A stretch of DNA of 6,747 bases, taken from contig JAHDHM010000209.1 in assembly GCA_020631315.1 (NCBI GenBank), positions 1 to 6,747 on the forward strand, read 5' to 3'. The position numbers and the translations under genes were made by a program. Each line of letters starts with the position of its first letter. The stretch's first letter is position 1. The notes under the pieces were generated by a model. It saw only the letters and a list, made by a program, of their open reading frames with translations, made no database searches and was not told the origin of the DNA. Below are positions 1 through 5,933 of the stretch, one piece after another. The DNA is from Acidimicrobiales bacterium. Lineage in GTDB: Bacteria > Actinomycetota > Acidimicrobiia > Acidimicrobiales > Poriferisodaliceae.

Positions 1-1
1 C

Positions 2-487
2 GGCCACGACGCCCGCGGGTGGGGCCTCGGCACGAACGACGGCGCGGTCGAGGAGATCCGAGATCAGCTGATCGAGGTCGTGCCCGGCATCGTCGAGCGC
101 ACCGGTCGGCCGATCAACCTGGTCGGGTGGAGCCTCGGTGGCCTGCTCGCGCGTGAGGTGGCACGGAACCTGCCCGACGAGGTCCACCGCGTCGTCACCT
201 ATGGCTCGCCGGTGCTCGGCGGTCCGACCCACACCGTGGGCGCGGCGTCGGCCGGAGCCGACGAGTGCCGTCGCATCACCGAGCTCCAGGAAGAGCTCGA
301 CGCCACGAACCCGATCCGCGTCCCCATCACCGCCATGTTCACCCGCACCGACGGCGCCGTGGACTGGCGGGCCTGCATCGACCGTTCATCGCTCGACGTC
401 ACGATGCTCGAGGTGCGCTCGACCCACGTCGGTCTCGGCCTCGACCCCGACGTCTGGCTGGCGACGGCACGAGCCCTCGCCGCCTGA
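2..487 (+). CDS. Alpha/beta hydrolase (lipase/PGAP1-like), 3' part only
   Basis: The reading frame is open from the window edge to a TGA at 485-487, so 161 C-terminal residues are visible and the start lies outside. The GTG near position 80 is internal: the conserved stretch GHDARGWGLG precedes it in the same frame. The nucleophile elbow GWSLGG is at visible residues 42-47 (Ser44). It is followed by a helix and the strand VVTYGSPVLGG. TRTDGAVDW (Asp117) and STHVGL (His142) complete the likely Ser-Asp-His triad, and C89 and C125 could form a disulfide. This order matches esterases/lipases of the PGAP1-like and triacylglycerol lipase type, which hydrolyse lipid or carboxyl esters. The substrate cannot be read from the sequence. 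It converges on the DoxX gene and is not part of that operon. Confidence 0.85.
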   Translation, partial: GHDARGWGLGTNDGAVEEIRDQLIEVVPGIVERTGRPINLVGWSLGGLLAREVARNLPDEVHRVVTYGSPVLGGPTHTVGAASAGADECRRITELQEELDATNPIRVPITAMFTRTDGAVDWRACIDRSSLDVTMLEVRSTHVGLGLDPDVWLATARALAA

Positions 488-496
488 GGCACTCGC

Positions 497-547
497 CGAT
501 CTTGATGGTCGTAGCGCGCGCTACGCGCGATCGCGCCATCCAGATCG
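497..547. repeat. Nested inverted repeat at a convergent gene junction, possible bidirectional terminator
   Basis: The outer arms at 497-508 and 536-547 are complementary at 11 of 12 positions. Inside them lie a perfect 14-nt palindrome (GTAGCGCGCGCTAC, 511-524) and a perfect 10-nt palindrome (CGCGATCGCG, 526-535). The structure starts just after the hydrolase stop and covers the stop codon and last codons of the convergent DoxX gene. This is where a terminator serving both strands would sit. No T-run follows on either strand, so it is not a canonical intrinsic terminator. The repeat is plain in the sequence; its role is inferred. Confidence 0.45.
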
Positions 548-982
548 CAGGCCCGCCCATGCGCCGGTCCCCCACAGCGCCACGGCGACCAGCACCGGCT
601 GGAAGAACAGGCGGGTGAAGCGTTCGCGGTCGGTGTCGAGACCGAAGGCGTCCTTGCCCTCGACGTACTGGGCGATGTTGCCCGGGAAGATGGCGACGAA
701 GAACGCCGCAGCAGCGAGGCCGACGAGCACGCGGTGGCCCACCAGGAACACCAGCGCCAGGCCGAGGACGATCTCGACCACGCCCGACGCGAGGACGACG
801 AGATCCGGGTCACCGGGGAACCAGTCGGGTACCTGGCCCTGGAACTCGGTGCGGCCGAACGTGAGGTGCCCGACGCCGGCGACGAACAACGCTGCGCCGA
901 GCACCACCCGGGCAACGTGCTGCCACCGGGACAGCTCGACGGCGTGACCCGCGGCGACGACTCTGGTCAGCAGCTCCGGCAC
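521..982 (-). CDS. DoxX-family small membrane protein
   Basis: This is a 153-residue protein from a GTG start 2 nt after the stop of the upstream Coq4-like gene. That start fits the tight operon and the usual DoxX length. The same frame stays open far upstream through the Coq4-like gene, but that part is a GC-rich shadow. Four hydrophobic segments are visible at roughly residues 25-42, 61-80, 83-100 and 127-145. The conserved DoxX-type elements are VAGVGHLT (34-41), VPDWFPGDP (51-59), SGVVEIVLG (66-74) and FPGNIAQY (99-106). DoxX proteins are four-helix inner-membrane proteins. Some are linked to quinol oxidase, thiosulfate:quinone reductase or redox stress, but most have no assigned function. 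No Shine-Dalgarno sequence is clear, so translation probably depends on coupling. It is the last gene of the two-component operon. Confidence 0.82.
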   Translation of the reverse strand: MPELLTRVVAAGHAVELSRWQHVARVVLGAALFVAGVGHLTFGRTEFQGQVPDWFPGDPDLVVLASGVVEIVLGLALVFLVGHRVLVGLAAAAFFVAIFPGNIAQYVEGKDAFGLDTDRERFTRLFFQPVLVAVALWGTGAWAGLRSGWRDRA

Positions 983-984
983 GA

Positions 985-2124
985 TCAGAGGACCGAGGCG
1001 CCGAAGCTGTCGTACTCGCGGCCTTCGGCGGCCGCGAGATCTCGGCCAGCCTGGTCCTGGAACGGCGAGATGCCGCCGGCCTCCCACGGGCCGACGGAGC
1101 CCGCGGCGAGCGCCTTGTCGGCCTTCGGGACGACGGTGAACATCTCGCGGACCTCGTCGATCGGCTTGTCGGCGAGCGACCACCAGTCGGTGGCGAGGAA
1201 CTCGGGCTGCCCGCTCGTCAGTGCGCCACGGCGGAAGGCGTCGGCGAGCCGGTCGGCCATGCCGTGGGTGTCGAGGTGTCCGCCGTCGGCCTGGAAGATG
1301 CCCGCCGCGCTCTCGAGCTGACCGGTCTGGAACAGGTTGATGACCATGGCAAGCAGTGTGAAGGCGCGCGGGTCGTGGCTGGCGCGGGAGATGAACGAGA
1401 AGACCTCGAGCTCGGACTCGACGGTCGAGCCGTAGTCGGCGAGCACGTGCACCCAGTCGTGCTGAGCGAGGATCGGCGGCGCTGAACCCTCCTCCCCCGG
1501 GAAGTGGAAGCCGCGGGCCTGGTAGAAGTCGAACACGCCTCGCCCGAGGGTGCCCTCGTCGAGCTCGCCGAGCGCCCGCCAACGCGCTGCCAGCTCGGGG
1601 CGGACGACGGTGTTGGTCCACGCATAGACGTTGTCGTCGGCAGTGCGCAGCGGCGAGAACTCGGACAGGTCGAGGTCGCCGATGTAGGCGCTGCGGTCGA
1701 TGTCGTTGGCGACGAGCTGCCGGGACGTGTCGAGGTAGCCCCGCATGTCCTCGAGCATGTCGTCCGGCACTGAGAGTTCGGCGGCGAAGTCGAGCACCTT
1801 GGCCGACACCTCGGGCGACGGGTCGGTGAGGATCATGCGCCCCAGCTCCATCACGTGCACGAGGCGCATGCGGAAGATCTCGTTCCTGTCGGCCATGCCC
1901 TCGGCGAACTCGACGGCGCTCATGGGCACGAAGTCGGCCGAGTCGATGGCGACACCGGTCATCGACTCGGTGAGTGCGTCGAGGACCGTGCACTGCAGCT
2001 CGGTCAAGGAGTCGCCGTCCATGCAGGCCGAACGGACCCCGAAGGCGATGTGGTGGACCTCGGCGGCATCGGGCGGGTTGAGGTTCTCGGTTCCGGGAGC
2101 AGGGAGCGGCGTCGGCATCTCCAC
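985..2124 (-). CDS. Coq4-like protein with N-terminal helical (TerB-like?) region
   Basis: This is a 379-residue soluble protein. Residues 180-265 carry the Coq4 hallmarks: W182-RALGELDEGTLGRG, then FDFYQARGF (198-206), then the metal motif HDxxH-x11-E as H222, D223, H226 and E238 inside QHDWVHVLADYG, followed by a helical stretch. In eukaryotes Coq4 binds a divalent metal through this motif and acts on C1 of the ubiquinone precursor ring. That reaction cannot be assumed here, because actinobacteria usually make menaquinone. Residues 25-150 form a helical region with MDGDSLTELQ (35-44) and a second half around 82-127. This loosely resembles TerB-like domains, but the match is weak. The C-terminus (300-379) is unassigned. 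The GTG start at 2124 lies 11 nt after the histidine kinase stop; an in-frame ATG at 2118 is also possible. It sits between a sensor kinase and a DoxX gene, so it is co-transcribed with a signalling pair. Confidence 0.72.
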   Translation of the reverse strand: MEMPTPLPAPGTENLNPPDAAEVHHIAFGVRSACMDGDSLTELQCTVLDALTESMTGVAIDSADFVPMSAVEFAEGMADRNEIFRMRLVHVMELGRMILTDPSPEVSAKVLDFAAELSVPDDMLEDMRGYLDTSRQLVANDIDRSAYIGDLDLSEFSPLRTADDNVYAWTNTVVRPELAARWRALGELDEGTLGRGVFDFYQARGFHFPGEEGSAPPILAQHDWVHVLADYGSTVESELEVFSFISRASHDPRAFTLLAMVINLFQTGQLESAAGIFQADGGHLDTHGMADRLADAFRRGALTSGQPEFLATDWWSLADKPIDEVREMFTVVPKADKALAAGSVGPWEAGGISPFQDQAGRDLAAAEGREYDSFGASVL

Positions 2125-2135
2125 ATCTTGCCGAT

Positions 2136-3620
2136 CTAGGTTTCGGGTTCCTCACCGTCGTCCGCAGCTGCGGACACCTTGGCTGATGACTCTGCCGGCG
2201 GCTCGACGAGCAGTGGCACGGTGAAGCTCGTCGTCGTGCCACGGCCGGGACCGCTGTGCACCCGCAGCTTCCCGTCGTGTGCCTCGATCACGGAGTCGAC
2301 GATCGAGAGACCGAGGCCGCTGCCCCCGCTGCGACGCGAACGCGAGACGTCGGCACGGAAGAAGCGCTCGGTGACCCGCTCGGCCGTCGCAGCGTCCATG
2401 CCGGGGCCGTCGTCGATCACGCTGACCTCGACGGCACCCTCGCCTGGATCGACGCGCACGACGATCGATGCCTCAGGCGGGGTGTGGGTCAGGGCGTTGC
2501 CGATGAGGTTGGCGAACACCTGCCGAAGACGATCGTCGTCGCCGTCGACCACGGCAGGCCCAACGGCATCGACCGTGATCGTCCGCTCGGGGGCCACGAC
2601 GCGGGCGTCGGCCACGGCATCGGCGGCGAGCGCTGCGAGGTCGACCGGGGTTCGCTCGAGCGGACGGCCTCGGTCCAACTCGGCGAGCTCGAGCAGTTCC
2701 TCGATGAGTCGCGCCATGCGGTCGGCTTCCGCTCCGGTTCGCCGCATCGCGTCGTCGAAGGCATCGGGGTCGTTCAACGCTCCGATGCGCTGCAGCTCGA
2801 CGTACCCGCGGATGGTGGTGACCGGTGTCCGGAGCTCGTGCGACGCGTCGGCGACGAAGCGCCGGAGCCGATCAGCCGCGGCATCGCGCTCGGCGACGGA
2901 GTCTTCGATCGTGCCCAACATGGTGTTGAGCGCGGCAGCGAGCTCGCGGGACTCGGTGGCCGACGAGGTCTCCTCGACTCGAGCCGACAGATCTCCGCCG
3001 GCGATGACGGTCGCCGTCGACGTCACGTTCTTGATCGGGCGCACGCCGTGTCGCAGCACCCACCAGGTCACCAGCCCGAGTGCCAACAGCGTCGCTCCGA
3101 GCCCCGCCACGACGACCAGCACGAGACGATCGATGGTGGAGTGGACGTCGTCGAGGTGCAGCCCGATCACGAACACCTGCTCGCCTGACGGCGCTGCTTC
3201 GGCGCGTAGCCGGTACTCGCCACCGTCCGTCGCGTCGACGGTCGCCACGGTGACCCCTCCGGCGACCAGCCCACCGAGCCCCTCGTCGAGGATCGGCGCC
3301 GCGGCCGGCTCGTCGCCGACGTTCGGCTCGAAGAGCACGACGAGCGTTCCGTCGGCCTCGAGCACGGCCTCGTAGAAGTCACTCTGTCGTTCTGGCACGG
3401 CGGCCTCGCCACGCGATGGTGGTTCGAACGAGCCGCTCGGCGGCGGCCGGTCGAAGATACGCACCCGCGACTGTGCTGCGCCGTCGTCGAGGCGTTGGTC
3501 GACCTGCTCCATCAGCTCGGTCCGTGTCGCTGTGGTGATCGCGACCGCCGCCACGATCAGCACCGCGGCGACCGCGATCATCGCGCTGATGACACGCGCT
3601 CGCAGGGAGAGCGATCTCAC
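2136..3620 (-). CDS. Sensor histidine kinase (HAMP, HisKA, HATPase_c)
   Basis: This is a 494-residue membrane kinase. TM1 is at about 9-30 and TM2 at about 166-189. Between them is an extracytoplasmic sensor region of about 135 residues, Pro/Ser-rich at 58-72, with no recognisable PAS or metal-site motif. A HAMP segment follows (about 190-243). The dimerisation/phosphoacceptor box is FVADASHELRTP (255-266) with His261. The ATPase has the N-box around NLIGNALTHTPP (371-382), the G1 box DDGPGM (403-408) and the G2 box GSGLGLSI (433-440). All catalytic motifs are intact. An acidic, Ala/Glu-rich tail follows residue 470. The GTG start lies inside the regulator's stop codon (GTGA, 3620-3617), so the two are translationally coupled. 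It should phosphorylate the adjacent regulator. The architecture is of the actinobacterial TrcS/TcrY/PrrB type; the signal sensed is unknown. Confidence 0.95.
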   Translation of the reverse strand: MRSLSLRARVISAMIAVAAVLIVAAVAITTATRTELMEQVDQRLDDGAAQSRVRIFDRPPPSGSFEPPSRGEAAVPERQSDFYEAVLEADGTLVVLFEPNVGDEPAAAPILDEGLGGLVAGGVTVATVDATDGGEYRLRAEAAPSGEQVFVIGLHLDDVHSTIDRLVLVVVAGLGATLLALGLVTWWVLRHGVRPIKNVTSTATVIAGGDLSARVEETSSATESRELAAALNTMLGTIEDSVAERDAAADRLRRFVADASHELRTPVTTIRGYVELQRIGALNDPDAFDDAMRRTGAEADRMARLIEELLELAELDRGRPLERTPVDLAALAADAVADARVVAPERTITVDAVGPAVVDGDDDRLRQVFANLIGNALTHTPPEASIVVRVDPGEGAVEVSVIDDGPGMDAATAERVTERFFRADVSRSRRSGGSGLGLSIVDSVIEAHDGKLRVHSGPGRGTTTSFTVPLLVEPPAESSAKVSAAADDGEEPET

Positions 3621-4285
3621 GGTTCGCGCAGCGTGTACCCGACGCCGCGCACGGTGTGGATGAACTTGGTGTCGCCCGTGTCGAGCTTGCGCCGGAGGTA
3701 GCCGATGTAGGTCTCGACCACTCCCCCGTCGCCGCCGAAGTCGTAGTTCCAGACGTGGTCGAGGATCTGGGCCTTCGACAGGACACGTCCCTTGTTGTGC
3801 AGCAGGTAGCGCAGCAGGTTGTACTCGGTCGGCGACAGTTGGATCTCGTCGCCGCCTCGTCGCACCTGGTGGGCGCCGTCGTCGAGCACGAGGTCGCCGG
3901 CCCTGAGCACCACCTCGGCGGCGCGTTCCTCGCCGGTGCGGCGGAGCACGGCTTCGTCGAGACCGAAGGGTTTGCGGACGAAGTCGTCGCCGCCGAGCGT
4001 CAGGCCTCGCACGGTGTCCTCGGCTTCGCTGCGAGCCGTGAGGAACACGACCGGCGTTCTGTGGCCGGCGGCTCGCAGACGGCGACAGACCTCGAACCCG
4101 TCCAGACCCGGCATCATCACGTCGAGCACGATCAGGTCCGGCTTCAGTTCGTCGTGCAGCCGGATGGCGTCGCTGCCGTTGTCGACGTCGGTGACGTCGA
4201 AGCCGTGGAAGCCGAGTGCGGCCGACAGCATCTGCCGCAGGTGTTCTTCGTCGTCGACGACGAGCAGTCGCTTCCCGTGGGTCAT
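3617..4285 (-). CDS. OmpR/PhoB-family response regulator
   Basis: This is a 222-residue protein starting at MTHGKRLLVVDD. An in-frame upstream ATG at 4357 would add 24 residues, but that extension runs through the 11-bp operator repeats, so 4285 is preferred. The receiver domain has the acid pair D11/D12, phosphoacceptor D55 in LIVLDVMMPG, T83 in FLTAR and K105 in VRKPF. A winged-helix DNA-binding domain follows (about 128-220), with LSPTEYNLLRYLL (150-162), the recognition-helix region VETYIGYLRRKL (190-201) and the C-terminal wing HTVRGVGYTLRE (210-221). One oddity is that only six residues (108-113) separate KPF from LRR, where this family usually has about twelve, so helix alpha-5 looks shortened. 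The stop overlaps the kinase start. It probably binds the tandem repeats just upstream of its own gene and those before cotH. Confidence 0.95.
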   Translation of the reverse strand: MTHGKRLLVVDDEEHLRQMLSAALGFHGFDVTDVDNGSDAIRLHDELKPDLIVLDVMMPGLDGFEVCRRLRAAGHRTPVVFLTARSEAEDTVRGLTLGGDDFVRKPFGLDEAVLRRTGEERAAEVVLRAGDLVLDDGAHQVRRGGDEIQLSPTEYNLLRYLLHNKGRVLSKAQILDHVWNYDFGGDGGVVETYIGYLRRKLDTGDTKFIHTVRGVGYTLREP

Positions 4286-4349
4286 GGCGCTGATGATCGC
4301 AGCCAGAGCTGCGACGTTCCTGTGAACCGGCTGTGAATCAGCTGAGAAC
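4286..4349 (-). promoter_or_regulatory. Response-regulator promoter with four 11-bp-spaced direct repeats
   Basis: Read on the minus strand, 7-mers GTTCTCA (4349-4343), ATTCACA (4338-4332), GTTCACA (4327-4321) and the weaker CGTCGCA (4316-4310) recur with exact 11-bp spacing. They resemble the actinobacterial PHO-box unit GTTCACC and, more generally, OmpR/PhoB operators. The last unit ends 24 nt before the ATG. A possible extended -10, TGC followed by GATCAT (4298-4293), lies 13 to 8 nt before the ATG and would put transcription start near the ATG. No Shine-Dalgarno sequence is present, which fits a leaderless message. The repeats would overlap or abut the -35 position, as expected for activation. 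A perfect inverted repeat (CGCAGC, 4-nt loop, GCTGCG, 4298-4313) lies between repeats and -10. The 4350-4390 segment up to the VTC stop shows nothing clear. Confidence 0.55.
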
Positions 4350-4390
4350 GCCGGCACTCGTCGACTGCGTCGCGGCCCACGAGGCTGGTG

Positions 4391-5164
4391 CTACCGGGGG
4401 TCCGTCGTGGCGAAGTGGCGGCCGAGCGTGCGGTGCCACTTGTTCGACGGCAGCTCCGGATGCAGCGCTGCGAGACCGGACCCGAACTTGCTGATCTTCG
4501 CGGGCCGGATGTGGTGGGCCCACAGCCAGCGGTCGATCACGGTCGCCGCCCCCGGTGACTTCGTCTCGAGCACCAGGTCGCCGCCGAGGTGTGTGTACCG
4601 GCCGTCGGGAGTCAGACAGACCAGCCCGGAGTCGAGCGTCACCCGTGCGCCGCCGACGGGGTCGAGCAGGGTGGTCCGGTGGTAGCGCGAGCCGAGGATC
4701 TCGACCAGCCGGGCGCCGACGCCGTCGACACCGCTCGCGGCGTCGACGAACGAACGCAGTTCAACCGGGACGCGGGTCCGTTCGCCGTGATCGATCGGCT
4801 GACGATGTTTGACGGTGCGGCCCCGCCCGTCGCGGGTCTTGACCTCGAGCAGGCTGACCCCTGCGTCGGCATACGTGCGGGTCCGGACCTTGAAGCGGCG
4901 CCGCCGAGCGAGCGCAGCGCCTCGATACGAGTCGAGCTCCGGGGTGTCGAAGTAGCAGGACTCGTAGGCGAACGACCGGCGACCGTCGATGTCGAGCACG
5001 CGCAGCCGGTCGGCATGGTCGGTGAGCATCGACGTCACCGCGTCGGCCGGGACCACGTACTTGCGCTCCACTCGATCGAGCAGCGACGCCGCCGCGTCGA
5101 GCTCGGCGAGGCTGACGGGACGCAGATGGTGTGCCATCTCAGGAGCGGTCACGACGTCGGTCAT
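4391..5164 (-). CDS. VTC-domain protein (polyphosphate-polymerase-like triphosphate tunnel fold)
   Basis: This is a 257-residue soluble protein. Its motifs appear in the family's order: R31-V-E-R-K-Y36, YESCYFDTPEL (67-77), the basic strand RRRRFKVRTRTY (87-98), LLEVKTRDGRGRTVKHR (105-121), RVTLDSGL (174-181), LVLETKSPG (197-205) and KISKFGSG (223-230). These Lys/Arg and Glu residues are those expected to line the tunnel of VTC/TTM proteins. In yeast the Vtc4 version synthesises polyphosphate from ATP. Bacterial homologues next to DUF4956 and CotH are widespread but poorly characterised, so polyphosphate synthesis is a family-based inference. The ATG overlaps the stop of the DUF4956 gene (ATGA, 5164-5161), so the two are probably coupled and may form a membrane complex. 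It lacks the SPX and membrane domains of yeast VTC; the DUF4956 partner may supply the membrane part. Confidence 0.88.
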   Translation of the reverse strand: MTDVVTAPEMAHHLRPVSLAELDAAASLLDRVERKYVVPADAVTSMLTDHADRLRVLDIDGRRSFAYESCYFDTPELDSYRGAALARRRRFKVRTRTYADAGVSLLEVKTRDGRGRTVKHRQPIDHGERTRVPVELRSFVDAASGVDGVGARLVEILGSRYHRTTLLDPVGGARVTLDSGLVCLTPDGRYTHLGGDLVLETKSPGAATVIDRWLWAHHIRPAKISKFGSGLAALHPELPSNKWHRTLGRHFATTDPR

Positions 5165-5769
5165 GACCAGCTCGCGAGCTGCTCGTGCGCCGGACCGACG
5201 GGGCTCTGAGCAGCCAGGTCGGCATCTGGGCTCAGCCGGTACCGGACGTCGACGGTGGTGGTGTCGTTGACCATGTCGACACGCTTCACCTTCACCCTGG
5301 TGATGCGACCGCCGAGCAGCTGCTCGAGGTCGCGGCGAAGCAGTGCTTCGTCGGTCCGGGCCCCGTCGAGGGTCATGGTCTGGTGCCGGCTGTCGGCGAA
5401 GAGGGCCGGGTGGTCGGCGACGAACAGCACGGTCACGATCACCGCCATGAGTGCCGGGCCGAGCCAGTCGGGTTCGAGCGGGAAGCCGGCGAGCAGCCCG
5501 AGTGCGAGCGCCGAGAAGTAGTACGCGATCTCCTCCTGGGCCAGCTCATCGCTGCGGAGGCGGATGATCGACAGGACGCCGAACAGGCCGAGGCCGAGAC
5601 CGGCGGTCACCTCGGCGTTGGCCAGCGCGGTGGTGACGGCCATGACGCCGACGTTGATGCCGACGATGGCGACGAGCATGTCGCGGCGCCGGTAGCGCGG
5701 GAAGTAGACGGCGACGGCCAGTATCGACACTGCGACGAGGTCGGCGGCGATGAGCGGGAGCGAGGACAT
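5161..5769 (-). CDS. DUF4956 integral membrane protein
   Basis: This is a 202-residue protein with hydrophobic segments at about 4-23, 31-50, 55-70, 82-97 and 103-118. The most recognisable DUF4956 stretch is GLFGVLSIIRLRSDEL (61-76), followed by IAYYFSALALGLLAG (81-95). The C-terminal 80 residues are soluble, with a beta-alpha-beta look (LLRRDLEQLLGGRITRVKVK, 143-162, then TTTVDVRYRL, 170-179). It is probably cytoplasmic, by the positive-inside rule. DUF4956 has no assigned biochemical function, but it recurs beside VTC-domain and CotH genes, as it does here. A membrane scaffold or translocation role for the VTC product is plausible but unproven. The ATG at 5769 has a good Shine-Dalgarno sequence, and the gene overlaps the VTC start by four bases. 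Confidence 0.88.
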   Translation of the reverse strand: MSSLPLIAADLVAVSILAVAVYFPRYRRRDMLVAIVGINVGVMAVTTALANAEVTAGLGLGLFGVLSIIRLRSDELAQEEIAYYFSALALGLLAGFPLEPDWLGPALMAVIVTVLFVADHPALFADSRHQTMTLDGARTDEALLRRDLEQLLGGRITRVKVKRVDMVNDTTTVDVRYRLSPDADLAAQSPVGPAHEQLASWS

Positions 5770-5775
5770 GGTGTG

Positions 5776-5780
5776 TTCCT
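5776..5780 (-). promoter_or_regulatory. Shine-Dalgarno sequence of the DUF4956 gene
   Basis: AGGAA on the minus strand, six bases before the ATG at 5769, supports that start. It contrasts with the divergent cotH gene, which has no such site. Confidence 0.65.
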
Positions 5781-5818
5781 GTCGTGGTGGGTGGTGCTCA
5801 CACCCAAGAACACGAACC

Positions 5819-5836
5819 TGGCAGTTCCCCGTGAAC
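5819..5836 (-). promoter_or_regulatory. Possible operator half for the DUF4956-VTC operon
   Basis: On the minus strand, GTTCACG (5836-5830) matches the repeat unit seen before the response regulator. The next 11-bp register, ACTGCCA (5825-5819), is a poor match. The same bases also form a short palindrome, GTTC-N5-GAAC (5824-5836). One good unit is weak evidence, and it lies about 60 nt from the start codon. No confident -10/-35 pair is visible for this operon. Confidence 0.25.
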
Positions 5837-5869
5837 GAGCTGCGGGCTCCCTGAGACTTTCGGGAACCG

Positions 5870-5933
5870 ATTCACGGCGAACTCACAGGTGGCTCTCGGC
5901 GAGATCGCAGACGGGTGCTGTTGGATCGTCGTC
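5870..5933 (+). promoter_or_regulatory. cotH promoter with four 11-bp-spaced direct repeats
   Basis: The plus-strand 7-mers ATTCACG (5870-5876), ACTCACA (5881-5887), GCTCTCG (5892-5898) and GATCGCA (5903-5909) lie exactly 11 bp apart. All share TC at positions 3-4, C at 6 and a purine at 7, like the four units before the response regulator. The last unit ends 24 nt before the ATG, the same distance as in the regulator promoter. A weak -10 candidate, TTGGAT (5921-5926), occupies the same place relative to the start codon. No Shine-Dalgarno sequence precedes the ATG. The shared arrangement suggests control by the same OmpR-family regulator. Confidence 0.5.

Noticed and set aside
983..2242. A 573-codon minus-strand frame that would fuse a long Arg-rich N-terminus to the DoxX protein
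   Set aside because: The DoxX frame happens to stay open through the whole Coq4-like gene. That upstream part is Arg/Pro-rich shadow sequence without domains, while the overlapping frame encodes the Coq4 motifs. The DoxX gene is taken to start at the GTG at 982.
2179..3375. Long plus-strand open frames opposite the histidine kinase (398 and 310 codons)
   Set aside because: They are antisense shadows of a gene with all kinase motifs. Their translations are Ser/Arg/Thr- or Gly/His/Asp-rich with no domain.
3617..4285. Naming the pair PhoP-PhoR or RegX3-SenX3 because of the PHO-box-like repeats
   Set aside because: No pst or phoU genes are visible, the kinase has no PAS domain, and 11-bp direct repeats are general to the OmpR family. 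The sequence supports only an OmpR-type regulator with its kinase.
4286..4357. Upstream ATG at 4357 extending the response regulator by 24 residues
   Set aside because: The extension runs through the tandem repeats, lacks receiver-domain similarity, and would place the operator inside the gene. MTHGKRLLVVDD is the normal start of a receiver domain.
4350..4390. A terminator for the VTC operon before the regulator promoter
   Set aside because: Only a GTCGAC palindrome and short GC-rich matches are present, with no stable stem-loop or T-run.
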